Assembly (NCBI RefSeq): GCF_024758005.1
Contig: NZ_CP103288.1
Coordinates: forward strand, 1,798,001 to 1,862,000
Direction: 5' to 3'
Length of the DNA: 64,000 nt
DNA from: Pseudarthrobacter sp. NS4
GTDB lineage: Bacteria > Actinomycetota > Actinomycetes > Actinomycetales > Micrococcaceae
Shown here piece by piece: positions 35,928 through 44,408 of this stretch; position 1 is the stretch's first letter, and every line of letters begins with the position of its first letter. A model generated the notes under the pieces. That model made no database searches, was not told where the DNA came from, and saw nothing but the letters and a program-made list of their open reading frames with translations. The translations under genes and the position numbers were made by a program.

Positions 35928-37481
35928 ATGCGGCGTACCGCAGATCCCGTTCTCGCGGCCGGCATCCGGAATTTCAGCTTCCGTGACGGCGATACACCGG
36001 TCCTTCACGGGCTGGACATGGCCTTCGCCCCGGGGACGTTGACGGCGATCCTCGGTGCCTCCGGAAGCGGCAAAACGACCCTGGGTAGGCTCCTCGCGGG
36101 ATGGCTTCCGCCGGGCGGTGCCGGACACCTGACCGGGTTCCTGGAGCTCGCCGGCACGCGCCTCCAGTTCAACGGCAGCGCCGCGGATCCCCGGATCGAT
36201 CCTGCCCAGTGGGGCCGGCAGGTGGGCTTCGTTCCCCAGGACGCGGCCGCCGTCCTGTCCACGGTACGGGCGACGGTGGCAGAGGAACTGGCCTTCGGCC
36301 TGGAAAATGCCGGTGTTGGCCGGGCAGCCATGAAGGCCGCCGTCCATCACACGGCCGGCCTCGTCGGACTCAGCAACCTGCTGGAGCGCGACCCCGCCCG
36401 GCTTTCCGGCGGCCAGCTGCGGCGCCTCGCCATCGGCTGCGCCATCATTACCCGCCCGCCCGTGCTCATCATGGACGAGCCCTTCGCCTCCCTCGACGCC
36501 GCCGGTGCCTGCGAACTGGGGGACCTGGTGCGTGGCCTGGTGAAGGAGGGCACCGCCGTCGTGATTCTCAGCCAGGTCATTGACGCGCCGCTCCAGGAAG
36601 CCGCGAACTGGATTGTCCTGGCGGACGGCGCGGTCAAGGCCAGCGGGACTCCGGCCGGGATAGAGGCCGGGCTACCAGCGGTATTGGCCGGTCTTCGACG
36701 CCCACATGGCCGGTCCGTAGCCCGCCCCAACGATGCCCCGGTTGCCCAGTGCGCCGGTCATTCCGCCCCGGCCCTCGAGCTCCGCGGCGTTTCCTTCGGC
36801 TACCGGCAAAAGGCACGCGCCGATCGGAAGGCCTTTGGCAGGGCGCGAAGTGGCTCCGGGACCCATAACAGTCACCCAGCGGTGCTGCAGGAGATCCACC
36901 TCGCCGTCCGTCCCGGTGAAATCCTCGCCGTCACCGGACCCAACGGGGCAGGGAAATCGACGCTTCTGCGGCACTTCAACGGCCTGCTCAGGCCCGGTAC
37001 CGGAACCGTCCTGGTGAACGGCAGGGACATCTCAGGAACACCCGTGGGTTCCACGGCAGCACAGGTGGGCCTGCTGTTCCAGCACCCGCGCGACCAGCTC
37101 TTCGAGCGTACGGCCCTCCGGGAGGTCCGGTTCGGACTGGACCGGCTGGTCGGCGAAGGTGAGGCGGCGGAACGGGCGGCGGCAGCTCTGGCAGCCGTCG
37201 GCCTGGCGGGGTCAGCCCAGGCACACCCTGCGGAGCTGCCCGCATCCCGCCAACGGCTCCTGGCGCTGGCAACGGTGCTGGCCCGCAAACCCTCGGTCCT
37301 CGCACTGGACGAACCTACCGTCGCCCTCGACTGCCACGGTCTTGAACTGCTGGACGCGGCAGTCAGGTCCGCCGCGGCAGGAGGCACCGCCGTCGTGCTG
37401 GTCACCCATGACCTGGACTACGCACGATCGGCGGCGCACCGCACCGTAATGCTCGACCGCGGCCGGCTGGCGGCGGACTGA
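35928..37481 (+). CDS. Fused double ATPase (A/A') of the ECF transporter
   Basis: 517 residues with two ABC ATPase domains in one chain. Domain 1: GASGSGKTT, LSGGQLRRLAIG, VLIMDEPFASLD. Domain 2: GPNGAGKST, then ELPASRQRLLALAT in place of the LSGGQ signature, then VLALDEPTVALD. The degenerate second signature suggests that one of the two ATP sites works poorly or not at all, as in other asymmetric ABC pairs. The start at 35928, two nt after the T stop, was chosen; a long in-frame extension upstream overlaps the T gene and is not coding. Confidence 0.88.
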   Translation: MRRTADPVLAAGIRNFSFRDGDTPVLHGLDMAFAPGTLTAILGASGSGKTTLGRLLAGWLPPGGAGHLTGFLELAGTRLQFNGSAADPRIDPAQWGRQVGFVPQDAAAVLSTVRATVAEELAFGLENAGVGRAAMKAAVHHTAGLVGLSNLLERDPARLSGGQLRRLAIGCAIITRPPVLIMDEPFASLDAAGACELGDLVRGLVKEGTAVVILSQVIDAPLQEAANWIVLADGAVKASGTPAGIEAGLPAVLAGLRRPHGRSVARPNDAPVAQCAGHSAPALELRGVSFGYRQKARADRKAFGRARSGSGTHNSHPAVLQEIHLAVRPGEILAVTGPNGAGKSTLLRHFNGLLRPGTGTVLVNGRDISGTPVGSTAAQVGLLFQHPRDQLFERTALREVRFGLDRLVGEGEAAERAAAALAAVGLAGSAQAHPAELPASRQRLLALATVLARKPSVLALDEPTVALDCHGLELLDAAVRSAAAGGTAVVLVTHDLDYARSAAHRTVMLDRGRLAAD

Positions 37482-37493
37482 ACTGCTGTTTGG

Positions 37494-39659
37494 CTAGGCC
37501 CCGGCAGGGCGGGAAGCCACTCCCGGCGGCAGGAACCGTTTGCCGTTGACGCGCTCCGAGGCTCCCACCCGGTCCAGGTAGGGCGTAATGCCGCCCAGGA
37601 ACATGGGCCAGCCCGCGCCGAGGATCATGCACAGGTCGATGTCTTCCGGCCCGGCCACCACGCCCTCGTCCAGCATGAGGCCGATCTCCCCGGCCAGTGC
37701 GTCCTGGGTGCGGCGCAGGACTTCGTCGGCGGTTGAGGGATGGTTACCGAAGGACAGCAGTGACAGGGTGGATTCGGGAATCAGCCTGGAGCCGTCCGGG
37801 GCATTTTCCCAGAGGCCCTTCACCCCGTTGTCGATGAGCTTCTGCAGGTTGGCGGACACCGGGAAGCGGTCACCAAAAGCGGTGTGGAGCGATTCCTGGA
37901 CATGCTGGGCGACGGGCAGCCCCACCATGGCAAGCAGCGTGAAGGGGGTCATCGGCAGGCCCATGGGGCGCAGGGCGTTGTCCGCCACGTCTGGCGGAGT
38001 CCCCTCGTCGAAGGCCGCCGTCACCTCGCCCATCAGCCGCAGCAGGATGCGGTTGACCACGAACGCGGCGGCGTCCTTGACCAGCACCCCGGTCTTCTTC
38101 AGACCCTTGGACAGTTCAAACGCGGTGGCGAGGACGGCGTCATCGGTCCTTGGTGCCCTGACGATTTCCAGCAGCGGCATCACTGCCACCGGATTGAAGA
38201 AGTGGAAGCCCACCAGCCGTTCGGGATGCTGCAGGTCCTCCGCCATGGCCGTCACCGAGAGCGAGGAGGTGTTGGTGGCAAGGATGCAGTCCGGTGTGAC
38301 GATGGCTTCCAACTCGGCGAAGACCTGCTTCTTGACCCGAAGTTCCTCGAAGACGGCTTCGATGACGAAGTCGGCATCCGCGAAGACGTCCTTGGACACG
38401 GAACCCGTCACCAGCGCCTTGGTACGGTTGGAGGCGTCCTGGCTGATCCGCTTTTTGCCCAGGAGCTTGTCCACCTCGGCGTGGACGTAACCGACGCCCT
38501 TGTCCACGCGTGCCTGGTCGATGTCCGTCATCACCACGGGCACCTTCAACTGGCGGGCGAAGAGCAGGGCGAGTTGGCTTGCCATCAGGCCGGCGCCCAC
38601 CACGCCCACCTTGGTGACGGGACGTGCCAGTGCGCGGTCGGGGGCACCTGCCGGACGTTTTGACCGCTTCTGCACCAAGTCGAGGAATGCGTAGACCGTG
38701 GCGCGGAACTCGTCGGTCTGCATGAGGTCGGCAAGGGTCCCGCATTCCAGGGCGGCCGATTCGGCCCGGGTCATGGTGCGGTTGGCCTCGAGGATGTCCA
38801 GGACCTTGCCCGGCGCGGGCGCAGCGTTGGAGGTCTTCGCCTCCACGAACCTGCGTCCTGCTGCCACTGCCGCAGCCCACCGTTCCGCCACGTCCGGTGC
38901 GGCGGGGTCGACGGCGTTGGCGCGTTCCGGGACAACGTCCCCGGAGATGACTCCCGCGGCCCATGCCAGGGACTGCTCCAGGAAGTCCGCCGGCTCAAAG
39001 ACCGCATCCGCGATGCCAAGCTCGAAGGCCTGGGGTCCGGTCAGTGTCCGGTTGTTGCTGAGCGGGTTTTCGATCATGACTTTGACCGCGTTTTCCGGGC
39101 CGACCAGCCGCGGCAGGAGGTAGACGCCGCCCCAACCTGGCACAAGGCCGATAAACGCCTCCGGAAGTGCCAGTGCACCCGCGCCGGTGGACACGGTGCG
39201 GTAGGTGGACTGCAGGGCAACTTCCAGTCCACCGCCCAGCGCTGCACCGTTGATGAAGGCAAAGCTGGGAACGCCCAAATTGGCGAGGGTTCCGTACACG
39301 TCGTGGCCCAGTTGTGCCATCCACAGGCCATGCTCGCGTTTCTCCAGTGACTTCACTGCCGAAAGGTCGGCACCTGCCACCAGGTAGTACGGCTTGCCCG
39401 TCACGCCCACGCCAACAATCCCGCCACGGGCGGCACGGTCCCGGAGGCCTTCGAGCACCGTGCCGAGCTCCACCAGGGTGTTGGGCCCAAGCGTGGTGGG
39501 TTTGGAGTGGTCCAGGCCGTTGTCCAGGGTGATGAGGGCGAATGTTCCCGGGCTTGCCTTTCCGGGGACGGCCGGCAGCTCGATGTCCTGCACGTAGGAG
39601 TGGGTGACTGTCTCGTCGGGGAACAGGCCGGCGAACTCGGTGAAATCTGCGGCGCTCAT
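37494..39659 (-). CDS. fadB: Multifunctional fatty-acid oxidation protein (enoyl-CoA hydratase/3-hydroxyacyl-CoA dehydrogenase)
   Basis: Catalyses hydration and NAD-linked oxidation in beta-oxidation; 721 residues. N-terminal crotonase domain (about 1-310) with AGADLSAVK, the oxyanion-hole GAALGGGLEVAL and LPEAFIGLVPGWGG. Middle Rossmann domain begins KVGVVGAGLMASQLA (about 350). The dehydrogenase signature includes NTSSLSVTAMA and VGFHFFNPVAVMPLLEIV. Its ATG overlaps the thiolase stop (ATGA), so the two are coupled, as in fadBA systems. Confidence 0.93.
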   Translation of the reverse strand: MSAADFTEFAGLFPDETVTHSYVQDIELPAVPGKASPGTFALITLDNGLDHSKPTTLGPNTLVELGTVLEGLRDRAARGGIVGVGVTGKPYYLVAGADLSAVKSLEKREHGLWMAQLGHDVYGTLANLGVPSFAFINGAALGGGLEVALQSTYRTVSTGAGALALPEAFIGLVPGWGGVYLLPRLVGPENAVKVMIENPLSNNRTLTGPQAFELGIADAVFEPADFLEQSLAWAAGVISGDVVPERANAVDPAAPDVAERWAAAVAAGRRFVEAKTSNAAPAPGKVLDILEANRTMTRAESAALECGTLADLMQTDEFRATVYAFLDLVQKRSKRPAGAPDRALARPVTKVGVVGAGLMASQLALLFARQLKVPVVMTDIDQARVDKGVGYVHAEVDKLLGKKRISQDASNRTKALVTGSVSKDVFADADFVIEAVFEELRVKKQVFAELEAIVTPDCILATNTSSLSVTAMAEDLQHPERLVGFHFFNPVAVMPLLEIVRAPRTDDAVLATAFELSKGLKKTGVLVKDAAAFVVNRILLRLMGEVTAAFDEGTPPDVADNALRPMGLPMTPFTLLAMVGLPVAQHVQESLHTAFGDRFPVSANLQKLIDNGVKGLWENAPDGSRLIPESTLSLLSFGNHPSTADEVLRRTQDALAGEIGLMLDEGVVAGPEDIDLCMILGAGWPMFLGGITPYLDRVGASERVNGKRFLPPGVASRPAGA

Positions 39660-40978
39660 GCCGTGGCTCCTTCAGCTGGGAATGCGGCGGCGGACTGGGT
39701 GACTGCGGGGGAGGGGCTGTTCGAGGCGGCTGCCGGCTCCACCTGCCGGGCTCCGCTGTAGTCGGGGTGGTGGGGGTTCTCCCAGATTACGGTGCCGCCC
39801 ATGCCCAGGCCCACGCACATGGCGGTGATGCCGTAGCGGACGGAGGGATCCTCCTCGAACTGCCGGGCGAGCTGGGTCATCAGCCGGACGCCCGAGGACG
39901 CGAGCGGGTGCCCGACGGCGATCGCGCCGCCGTAGCGGTTGACCCGCGGGTCGTCGTCGGCAATGCCGAAGTGGTCCAGGAAGCTGAGGACCTGCACGGC
40001 AAAGGCTTCATTGATTTCGAACAGGCCGATGTCCCCGATGGCCAGTCCGGCGTTTTTCAGGGCCTTTTCAGTGGCCGGGACGGGGCCGATGCCCATGACC
40101 TCGGGCTCGACACCGGCGTAGGCATAGCTGACCAGGCGCATCTTCACCGGCAGCCCGAGTTCCGCGGCGGCTTCGGCGGAGGCCAGCACCGCGGCCGTCG
40201 CGCCGTCGTTCAGTCCAGCCGCATTTCCGGCGGTGACCCGGCCATGCGGGCGGAAGGGGGTTCGCAGGGCGTCCAGGCCCGCCAGGGTGGTTCCTGGCCG
40301 CGGCGGCTCGTCCACGCTGTGAAGAGTCCATCCCTGGCCCGGCTTCCGTGCGGCAACCGGCACCAGGTCCGGCTGGATGCGCCCTTTTCCGTAGGCGGCG
40401 GCCAGCTTGTCCTGGGAGGCCACGGCGTAGGCGTCGGAGCGTTGTTTGGTGATGGCGGGGAAACGGTCGTGCAGGTTCTCTGCCGTGTTGCCCATGTTCA
40501 GGGCTGCCGGATCCACGAGCCGCTCGGACATAAACCGGGGGTTGGGATCGGTGCCCGAGCCCATCGGATGGTTACCCATGTGCTCCACGCCGCCGGCGAT
40601 GACCACATCATAGGCGCCGAAGCCGATTCCACTGGCGGTGGAGGTCACGGCGGTCATGGCTCCTGCGCACATCCGGTCGATGGCAAATCCCGGGACGGTG
40701 CGCGGCAGCCCTGCCAGCAGGGCTGCGGTCCTGCCCAGGGTCAGGCCTTGGTCGCCGGTCTGGGTGGTGGCTGCGATGGCCACTTCGTCCACCCGCTCCG
40801 GCGGCAGCGAAGGGTTCCGGCGAAGCAGTTCGCGGATGCATTTCACGATCAGGTCGTCGGCGCGGGTTCCGGCGTGGATCCCTTTCTCACCGGCCCGGCC
40901 GAATGGTGTGCGGAGGCCGTCGACAAAGACGACGTCGCGGACTGTGCGCTGGGATGCGCCCCTTCCGTGGTGGCTCAC
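39656..40978 (-). CDS. fadA: Acetyl-CoA acyltransferase (thiolase)
   Basis: Final step of beta-oxidation, splitting 3-ketoacyl-CoA with CoA; 440 residues. The nucleophile is Cys104 (DRMCAGAMTAV), and the other active-site stretches are GHPLASSG (His) and AMCVGLGMGG (Cys). The GTG start has GAGGAG upstream. It has an Ala/Ser/Pro-rich C-terminal tail of about 25 residues. It is the first gene of a fadA-fadB operon behind a palindromic operator. Confidence 0.93.
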   Translation of the reverse strand: MSHHGRGASQRTVRDVVFVDGLRTPFGRAGEKGIHAGTRADDLIVKCIRELLRRNPSLPPERVDEVAIAATTQTGDQGLTLGRTAALLAGLPRTVPGFAIDRMCAGAMTAVTSTASGIGFGAYDVVIAGGVEHMGNHPMGSGTDPNPRFMSERLVDPAALNMGNTAENLHDRFPAITKQRSDAYAVASQDKLAAAYGKGRIQPDLVPVAARKPGQGWTLHSVDEPPRPGTTLAGLDALRTPFRPHGRVTAGNAAGLNDGATAAVLASAEAAAELGLPVKMRLVSYAYAGVEPEVMGIGPVPATEKALKNAGLAIGDIGLFEINEAFAVQVLSFLDHFGIADDDPRVNRYGGAIAVGHPLASSGVRLMTQLARQFEEDPSVRYGITAMCVGLGMGGTVIWENPHHPDYSGARQVEPAAASNSPSPAVTQSAAAFPAEGATA

Positions 40979-41053
40979 GTGTAACTCCTCATCGAGACGT
41001 AGGCGCCGGGGTGCATGCCGAAGGACGGCAGCAATATGACGGCAGTAATCCTG

Positions 41054-41082
41054 ATGTTACTCGTGAGTAACTTAGCCTGCAA
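41054..41082 (-). promoter_or_regulatory. fadA-fadB promoter
   Basis: On the minus strand TTGCAG (41082-41077), 17 nt spacer, TAACAT (41059-41054). The transcript would start near 41047. The operator fills most of the spacer. Confidence 0.5.
41056..41071. promoter_or_regulatory. TetR-like operator in the fadA promoter
   Basis: Perfect inverted repeat GTTACTC-gt-GAGTAAC. It sits between the predicted -35 and -10 boxes. This form is typical of TetR-family fatty-acid regulators; no such regulator gene is in the window. Confidence 0.6.
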
Positions 41083-41136
41083 GGGGAGGCCGGCACCGCC
41101 TGAGGAACGACAGGCGCAAGGGCCGAAGCGGAGGGG

Positions 41137-42474
41137 CTACACTTCCGGCGCTGCTGCCACAGCTGCCCTTGGCTCTTTCGGCGGCAACGGCTGCGGGTTG
41201 AGGAAAGCGTGGGTGATCAGGGGTGCGGCAAGTTGGATCTGCCACTCGCGGGCGCCCAGGCTCCGCAGTTCAGCGGCCACTGACGCTTCGCTGATGTCGG
41301 CTGGAGGCCGCCACGCAACCCGCCGCAGGAAATCGGGGGTCAGGAGGTTTTCCAGGGGCAGGTTCTGCTGGTCTGCTTTCTCCTGCAGCAGGGGCCGGGC
41401 CGTTGCCAGCCGCGCGGCGGCCTCGGGGTCACGGTCCGCCCAGACACGTGGTGGTGGTGGTGCGTTGGTGGCCAGGTGCAGCGGGGGAAGATCTTCCAGG
41501 TCCCGGGCGGTTGCGATGCAGCGCAGCCACCGCGGGGCTTCGCGCTGGGCCGCCCTCCCGTGGAATCCCTTGGTGCCCAGCAGCTGCGGCACTGTGCCGG
41601 GCATAGCCTTGGCCGCAGCCACCAGGGCGGAATCCGGTATCAGCCTGCCCGGCGCCACGTCCCTTTTCTGAGCCAGAGAATCGCGCTCCAGCCACAGCTC
41701 CCGGACGGCGGCAAGCTGCCGGCGGTCCCTGATCTGGTGCAGGCCGGAGGTCTTCCGCCACGGGTCAACCCGCGGCGGGGCCACTCCGGCTGCAAGGATG
41801 GCAGCAAACTCCTGCTCGGCGTATCCGAGTTTTCCGTCGGCCTCCAGCAGTTCCACAAGTTCCTCGCGGAGTTCGGTGAGGACTTCGACATCGAGCGCCG
41901 CGTAGCGCAGCCACGGCTCAGGCAGCGGCCGGGTGGACCAGTCGGCAGCGGAGTGCTCCTTGGCGAGCCCGAACCCGAGCAGCTGTTCGATGACTGCGGC
42001 CAGGCCAACCCGGGGCAGGCCGGCCAGGCGCGCTGCCAGTTCGGTGTCAAAGAGTTTGTCCGGCCACATGCCGAGCTCAGAGAGGCAAGGGAGGTCCTGG
42101 CTGGCCGCGTGCAGGATCCATTCGACACCGCGGAGGGCATCGTTAATGATGTCCAGGTTTTCGAAGGGTTCGGGGTCGATCAGCCAGGTGCCGGCGCCTT
42201 CGCGGCGGATCTGGACCAGGAAGGCCCGCTGCCCGTAACGGAATCCGGAGGCACGTTCCGCGTCGACTCCTGCCGGGCCGGTTCCGGCGGCGATAGCTGC
42301 GGCGCAACGCTCCAGCCCGGCCTGCGTTTCGATGACCAGCGGCACGCCGTCCCGGGGCGCTGCGAGTTCAATGATTTCGGGGATGGGGCTGTCGAAGCCT
42401 TCCACCGTGATGTGGGGCGCGGTATCAGCAGCCGGAGCGCCGGCCGTGGTGTTTTCCGGAATGTGAGGGGTCAT
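41137..42474 (-). CDS. rnd: Ribonuclease D family 3'-5' exonuclease with HRDC domains
   Basis: RNA-trimming exonuclease of 445 residues. The DEDD motifs are GVDAERASG (Exo I), ILHAASQDLPCL (Exo II) and LRYAALDVEVL (Exo III). HRDC-like helical domains follow (about 250-330 and 340-430). It has acidic, Ala-rich ends. Neighbour order DUF3000-rnd-dxs matches mycobacteria, although the fad and ECF genes are interposed here. It reads away from DUF3000 at a gap of 66 nt. Confidence 0.9.
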   Translation of the reverse strand: MTPHIPENTTAGAPAADTAPHITVEGFDSPIPEIIELAAPRDGVPLVIETQAGLERCAAAIAAGTGPAGVDAERASGFRYGQRAFLVQIRREGAGTWLIDPEPFENLDIINDALRGVEWILHAASQDLPCLSELGMWPDKLFDTELAARLAGLPRVGLAAVIEQLLGFGLAKEHSAADWSTRPLPEPWLRYAALDVEVLTELREELVELLEADGKLGYAEQEFAAILAAGVAPPRVDPWRKTSGLHQIRDRRQLAAVRELWLERDSLAQKRDVAPGRLIPDSALVAAAKAMPGTVPQLLGTKGFHGRAAQREAPRWLRCIATARDLEDLPPLHLATNAPPPPRVWADRDPEAAARLATARPLLQEKADQQNLPLENLLTPDFLRRVAWRPPADISEASVAAELRSLGAREWQIQLAAPLITHAFLNPQPLPPKEPRAAVAAAPEV

Positions 42475-42540
42475 GATGCCCCTAGTTTACCGGTCGGCAC
42501 GCAGCGAAAGGCTGACGGCATCCCGCCAGGTGGGGCATCC

Positions 42541-43191
42541 CTAGTTCCGCCGGCGCTGCGGCAGGGGCGTCACGCCGTCGGGAAGGGGAGGCAGGCCCGC
42601 GAAAGTGCACACCATGTCGGACCACGCTTCAAGGTGGGCCGTGACGTCCGGGGATGCCGGGGTCCAGGAGGCGCGGAGCTCGATGTCGATGGAACCGGGC
42701 CTCCCGGCGAGGGTGCCGAAGCTCTCGGAGAGGACGCGCGTGGCAGTGCCGCCGGCGGCGCGGTACGGAGCCTTATGGTTCTCCAGCGCTTCCACCAGCC
42801 AGGTCCAGGCCACGGTTCCCAGCATCTCATCGTTGCCCATTTCCGGCTCCAGCTCAGCCCGGATGTACGTGACAATCCGGAATTCACCGTCCCAGACAGC
42901 AGAACCGTCCGGGTCATGCAGGAGGATGAAACGGCCTGTTGCCAGCTCCGTTTCGCTGTCGTCCGCGGTGCCCGTCGCGGCGGCAAGGGCCATCGCGGCG
43001 GGGCCGTGCAGGGGCGTGGTGGGGGTTCCGGCGCCGGGTGCCATGACTTCTGCACCCAACGCCACGGCGAAGGGTGCCAGGCGTGCCGGCGCAGGGATCT
43101 CCGCGAGGCGGAGTTCCCTGCGGCACTGGGCTTTCCTGAGGGTTCCCAAGGCGTGGAGAAATTCCGGGGGAACCTGGTCAAGTGCGTTCAC
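42541..43191 (-). CDS. DUF3000 family protein
   Basis: A 216-residue soluble protein matching DUF3000: PPEFLHALGTLRKA, ELRLAEIPAPARLAPFAVAL, GRFILLHDPDGSAVWDGEFRIVT in parts, and SIDIELRASWTP. The function is unknown; it is a constant neighbour of RNase D in actinobacteria. The GTG start has no Shine-Dalgarno and lies 6 nt after a TAATCT hexamer, so the transcript is probably leaderless and may run on into rnd. Confidence 0.85.
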   Translation of the reverse strand: MNALDQVPPEFLHALGTLRKAQCRRELRLAEIPAPARLAPFAVALGAEVMAPGAGTPTTPLHGPAAMALAAATGTADDSETELATGRFILLHDPDGSAVWDGEFRIVTYIRAELEPEMGNDEMLGTVAWTWLVEALENHKAPYRAAGGTATRVLSESFGTLAGRPGSIDIELRASWTPASPDVTAHLEAWSDMVCTFAGLPPLPDGVTPLPQRRRN

Positions 43192-43197
43192 CTTCGC

Positions 43198-43203
43198 AGA
43201 TTA
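43198..43203 (-). promoter_or_regulatory. -10 box for leaderless DUF3000 gene
   Basis: TAATCT on the minus strand, 6 nt before the GTG at 43191. Confidence 0.5.
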
Positions 43204-43249
43204 CGCAACTGTGCGGGGGAGGGTGGGAAGGCTCGCCGTCGCCGGCAGC

Positions 43250-44359
43250 CTACGTGGCCCGACCGTTGCGGTAATCGCGGAGTTCATGGCGGATCGCTGC
43301 AACGAAGGCATCGATATCCTCCTCGGTGGTGTCGAAGGAACACATCCAGCGCACCTCGCCGGCTGCCTCGTTCCAGTCATAGAAACGGAAGGAAGCGCGC
43401 AGCCTGTCCGCCACGCCTTCGGGCAGGATGGCGAAGACGCCGTTGGATTCGGTTTTTTGCGTGGGCTCCACGCCGTCAATGGCGTCAACGGCGGAGCGGA
43501 GCCGGGCGGCCATGGCGTTGGCGTGCGAGGCGGACCGCAGCCAGAGGTCTCCTTCGAGGAGGGCGATGAACTGGGCCGACATGAAGCGCATCTTGGAGGC
43601 CAGCTGCATGTTCATTTTCCGCAGGTAGACCAGCCCGTGCGCGGCCTCGGGGTTCAGTGCCACCACCACTTCACCGAACAGCAGGCCGTTCTTGGTGCCG
43701 CCGAAGGAAAGGATGTCCACGCCGGCGTCGCGGGTGAAGGCCCGCAGCGGCACCTGAAGGTGGGCTGCGGCGTTGGCCAGCCGTGCGCCGTCCATGTGCA
43801 GCTTCATGCCCCTGGCATGCACGTGGTCGGCGATGGAACGCACTTCCTCCGGTGTGTAGCAGGTGCCGAGCTCGGTGGTCTGCGTAATGGACACTGCCAG
43901 CGGCTGGGCACGGTGCTCGTCGCCCCAGCCCCAGGCCTCCCGGTCGATCAGCTCAGGGGTGAGCTTGCCGTCGGTGGTGGGGACGTGCAGCAGCTTGATG
44001 CCGCCGATGCGTTCCGGGGCGCCGTTTTCATCCATGTTGATGTGGGCGGTGGAGGCGCATACCACGGCACCCCAGCGGGGCAGCAGCGACTGCAGGGAAA
44101 GCACGTTGGCACCGGTCCCGTTGAAAACGGGGAAGCATTCGATGCCCGGTCCAAACTGCTCTTCCATCAGTTCCTGCAGGCGTGCGGTGTAGTCATCCTC
44201 GCCATAGGAGACCTGATGGCCGTCGTTCGCCGCCGCCAGTGCGGCCAGGACCTCGGGGTGGACGCCGGAGTAGTTGTCCGACGCGAAGCCGCGCACGTTG
44301 GGATCGTGCAGCCGCACTCCGGCGCTTGTTTCTGCTGTTGTAGTCATGCCTTTGCTCAC
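43250..44359 (-). CDS. ltaE: Low-specificity L-threonine aldolase
   Basis: PLP enzyme splitting threonine/allo-threonine to glycine and acetaldehyde; 369 residues. The PLP lysine is Lys223 (SFGGTKNGLL), with the upstream HMDGARLANAAAHL supplying the cofactor Asp. DNYSGVHPEV marks the N-terminal region. The GTG start at 44359 was preferred to ATG 44347 because TAGACT lies exactly 6 nt before it (leaderless layout), and neither has a well-spaced ribosome site. Confidence 0.92.
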   Translation of the reverse strand: MSKGMTTTAETSAGVRLHDPNVRGFASDNYSGVHPEVLAALAAANDGHQVSYGEDDYTARLQELMEEQFGPGIECFPVFNGTGANVLSLQSLLPRWGAVVCASTAHINMDENGAPERIGGIKLLHVPTTDGKLTPELIDREAWGWGDEHRAQPLAVSITQTTELGTCYTPEEVRSIADHVHARGMKLHMDGARLANAAAHLQVPLRAFTRDAGVDILSFGGTKNGLLFGEVVVALNPEAAHGLVYLRKMNMQLASKMRFMSAQFIALLEGDLWLRSASHANAMAARLRSAVDAIDGVEPTQKTESNGVFAILPEGVADRLRASFRFYDWNEAAGEVRWMCSFDTTEEDIDAFVAAIRHELRDYRNGRAT

Positions 44360-44365
44360 GCTTTC

Positions 44366-44371
44366 AGTCTA
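44366..44371 (-). promoter_or_regulatory. -10 box for leaderless ltaE
   Basis: TAGACT on the minus strand, 6 nt before GTG 44359; identical to the hexamer before the DinB-like gene. Confidence 0.5.
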
Positions 44372-44372
44372 A

Positions 44373-44402
44373 GTTCAGTCATGCGCCGTTCAGTCATGCG
44401 CC
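44373..44402. repeat. 15-bp tandem direct repeat upstream of ltaE
   Basis: Two exact copies of GTTCAGTCATGCGCC, followed by a third, diverged unit (44403-44417, 10 of 15 matches) that runs into the stop of the SDR gene. It lies immediately upstream of the ltaE -10 box. Confidence 0.8.
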
Positions 44403-44408
44403 GTGGAG

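Noticed and set aside
37494..40978. Fad genes as part of an aromatic degradation cluster with benE
   Set aside because: benE is more than 12 kb away and no ring-cleavage or acyl-CoA ligase genes lie between; the fad pair looks like general beta-oxidation.
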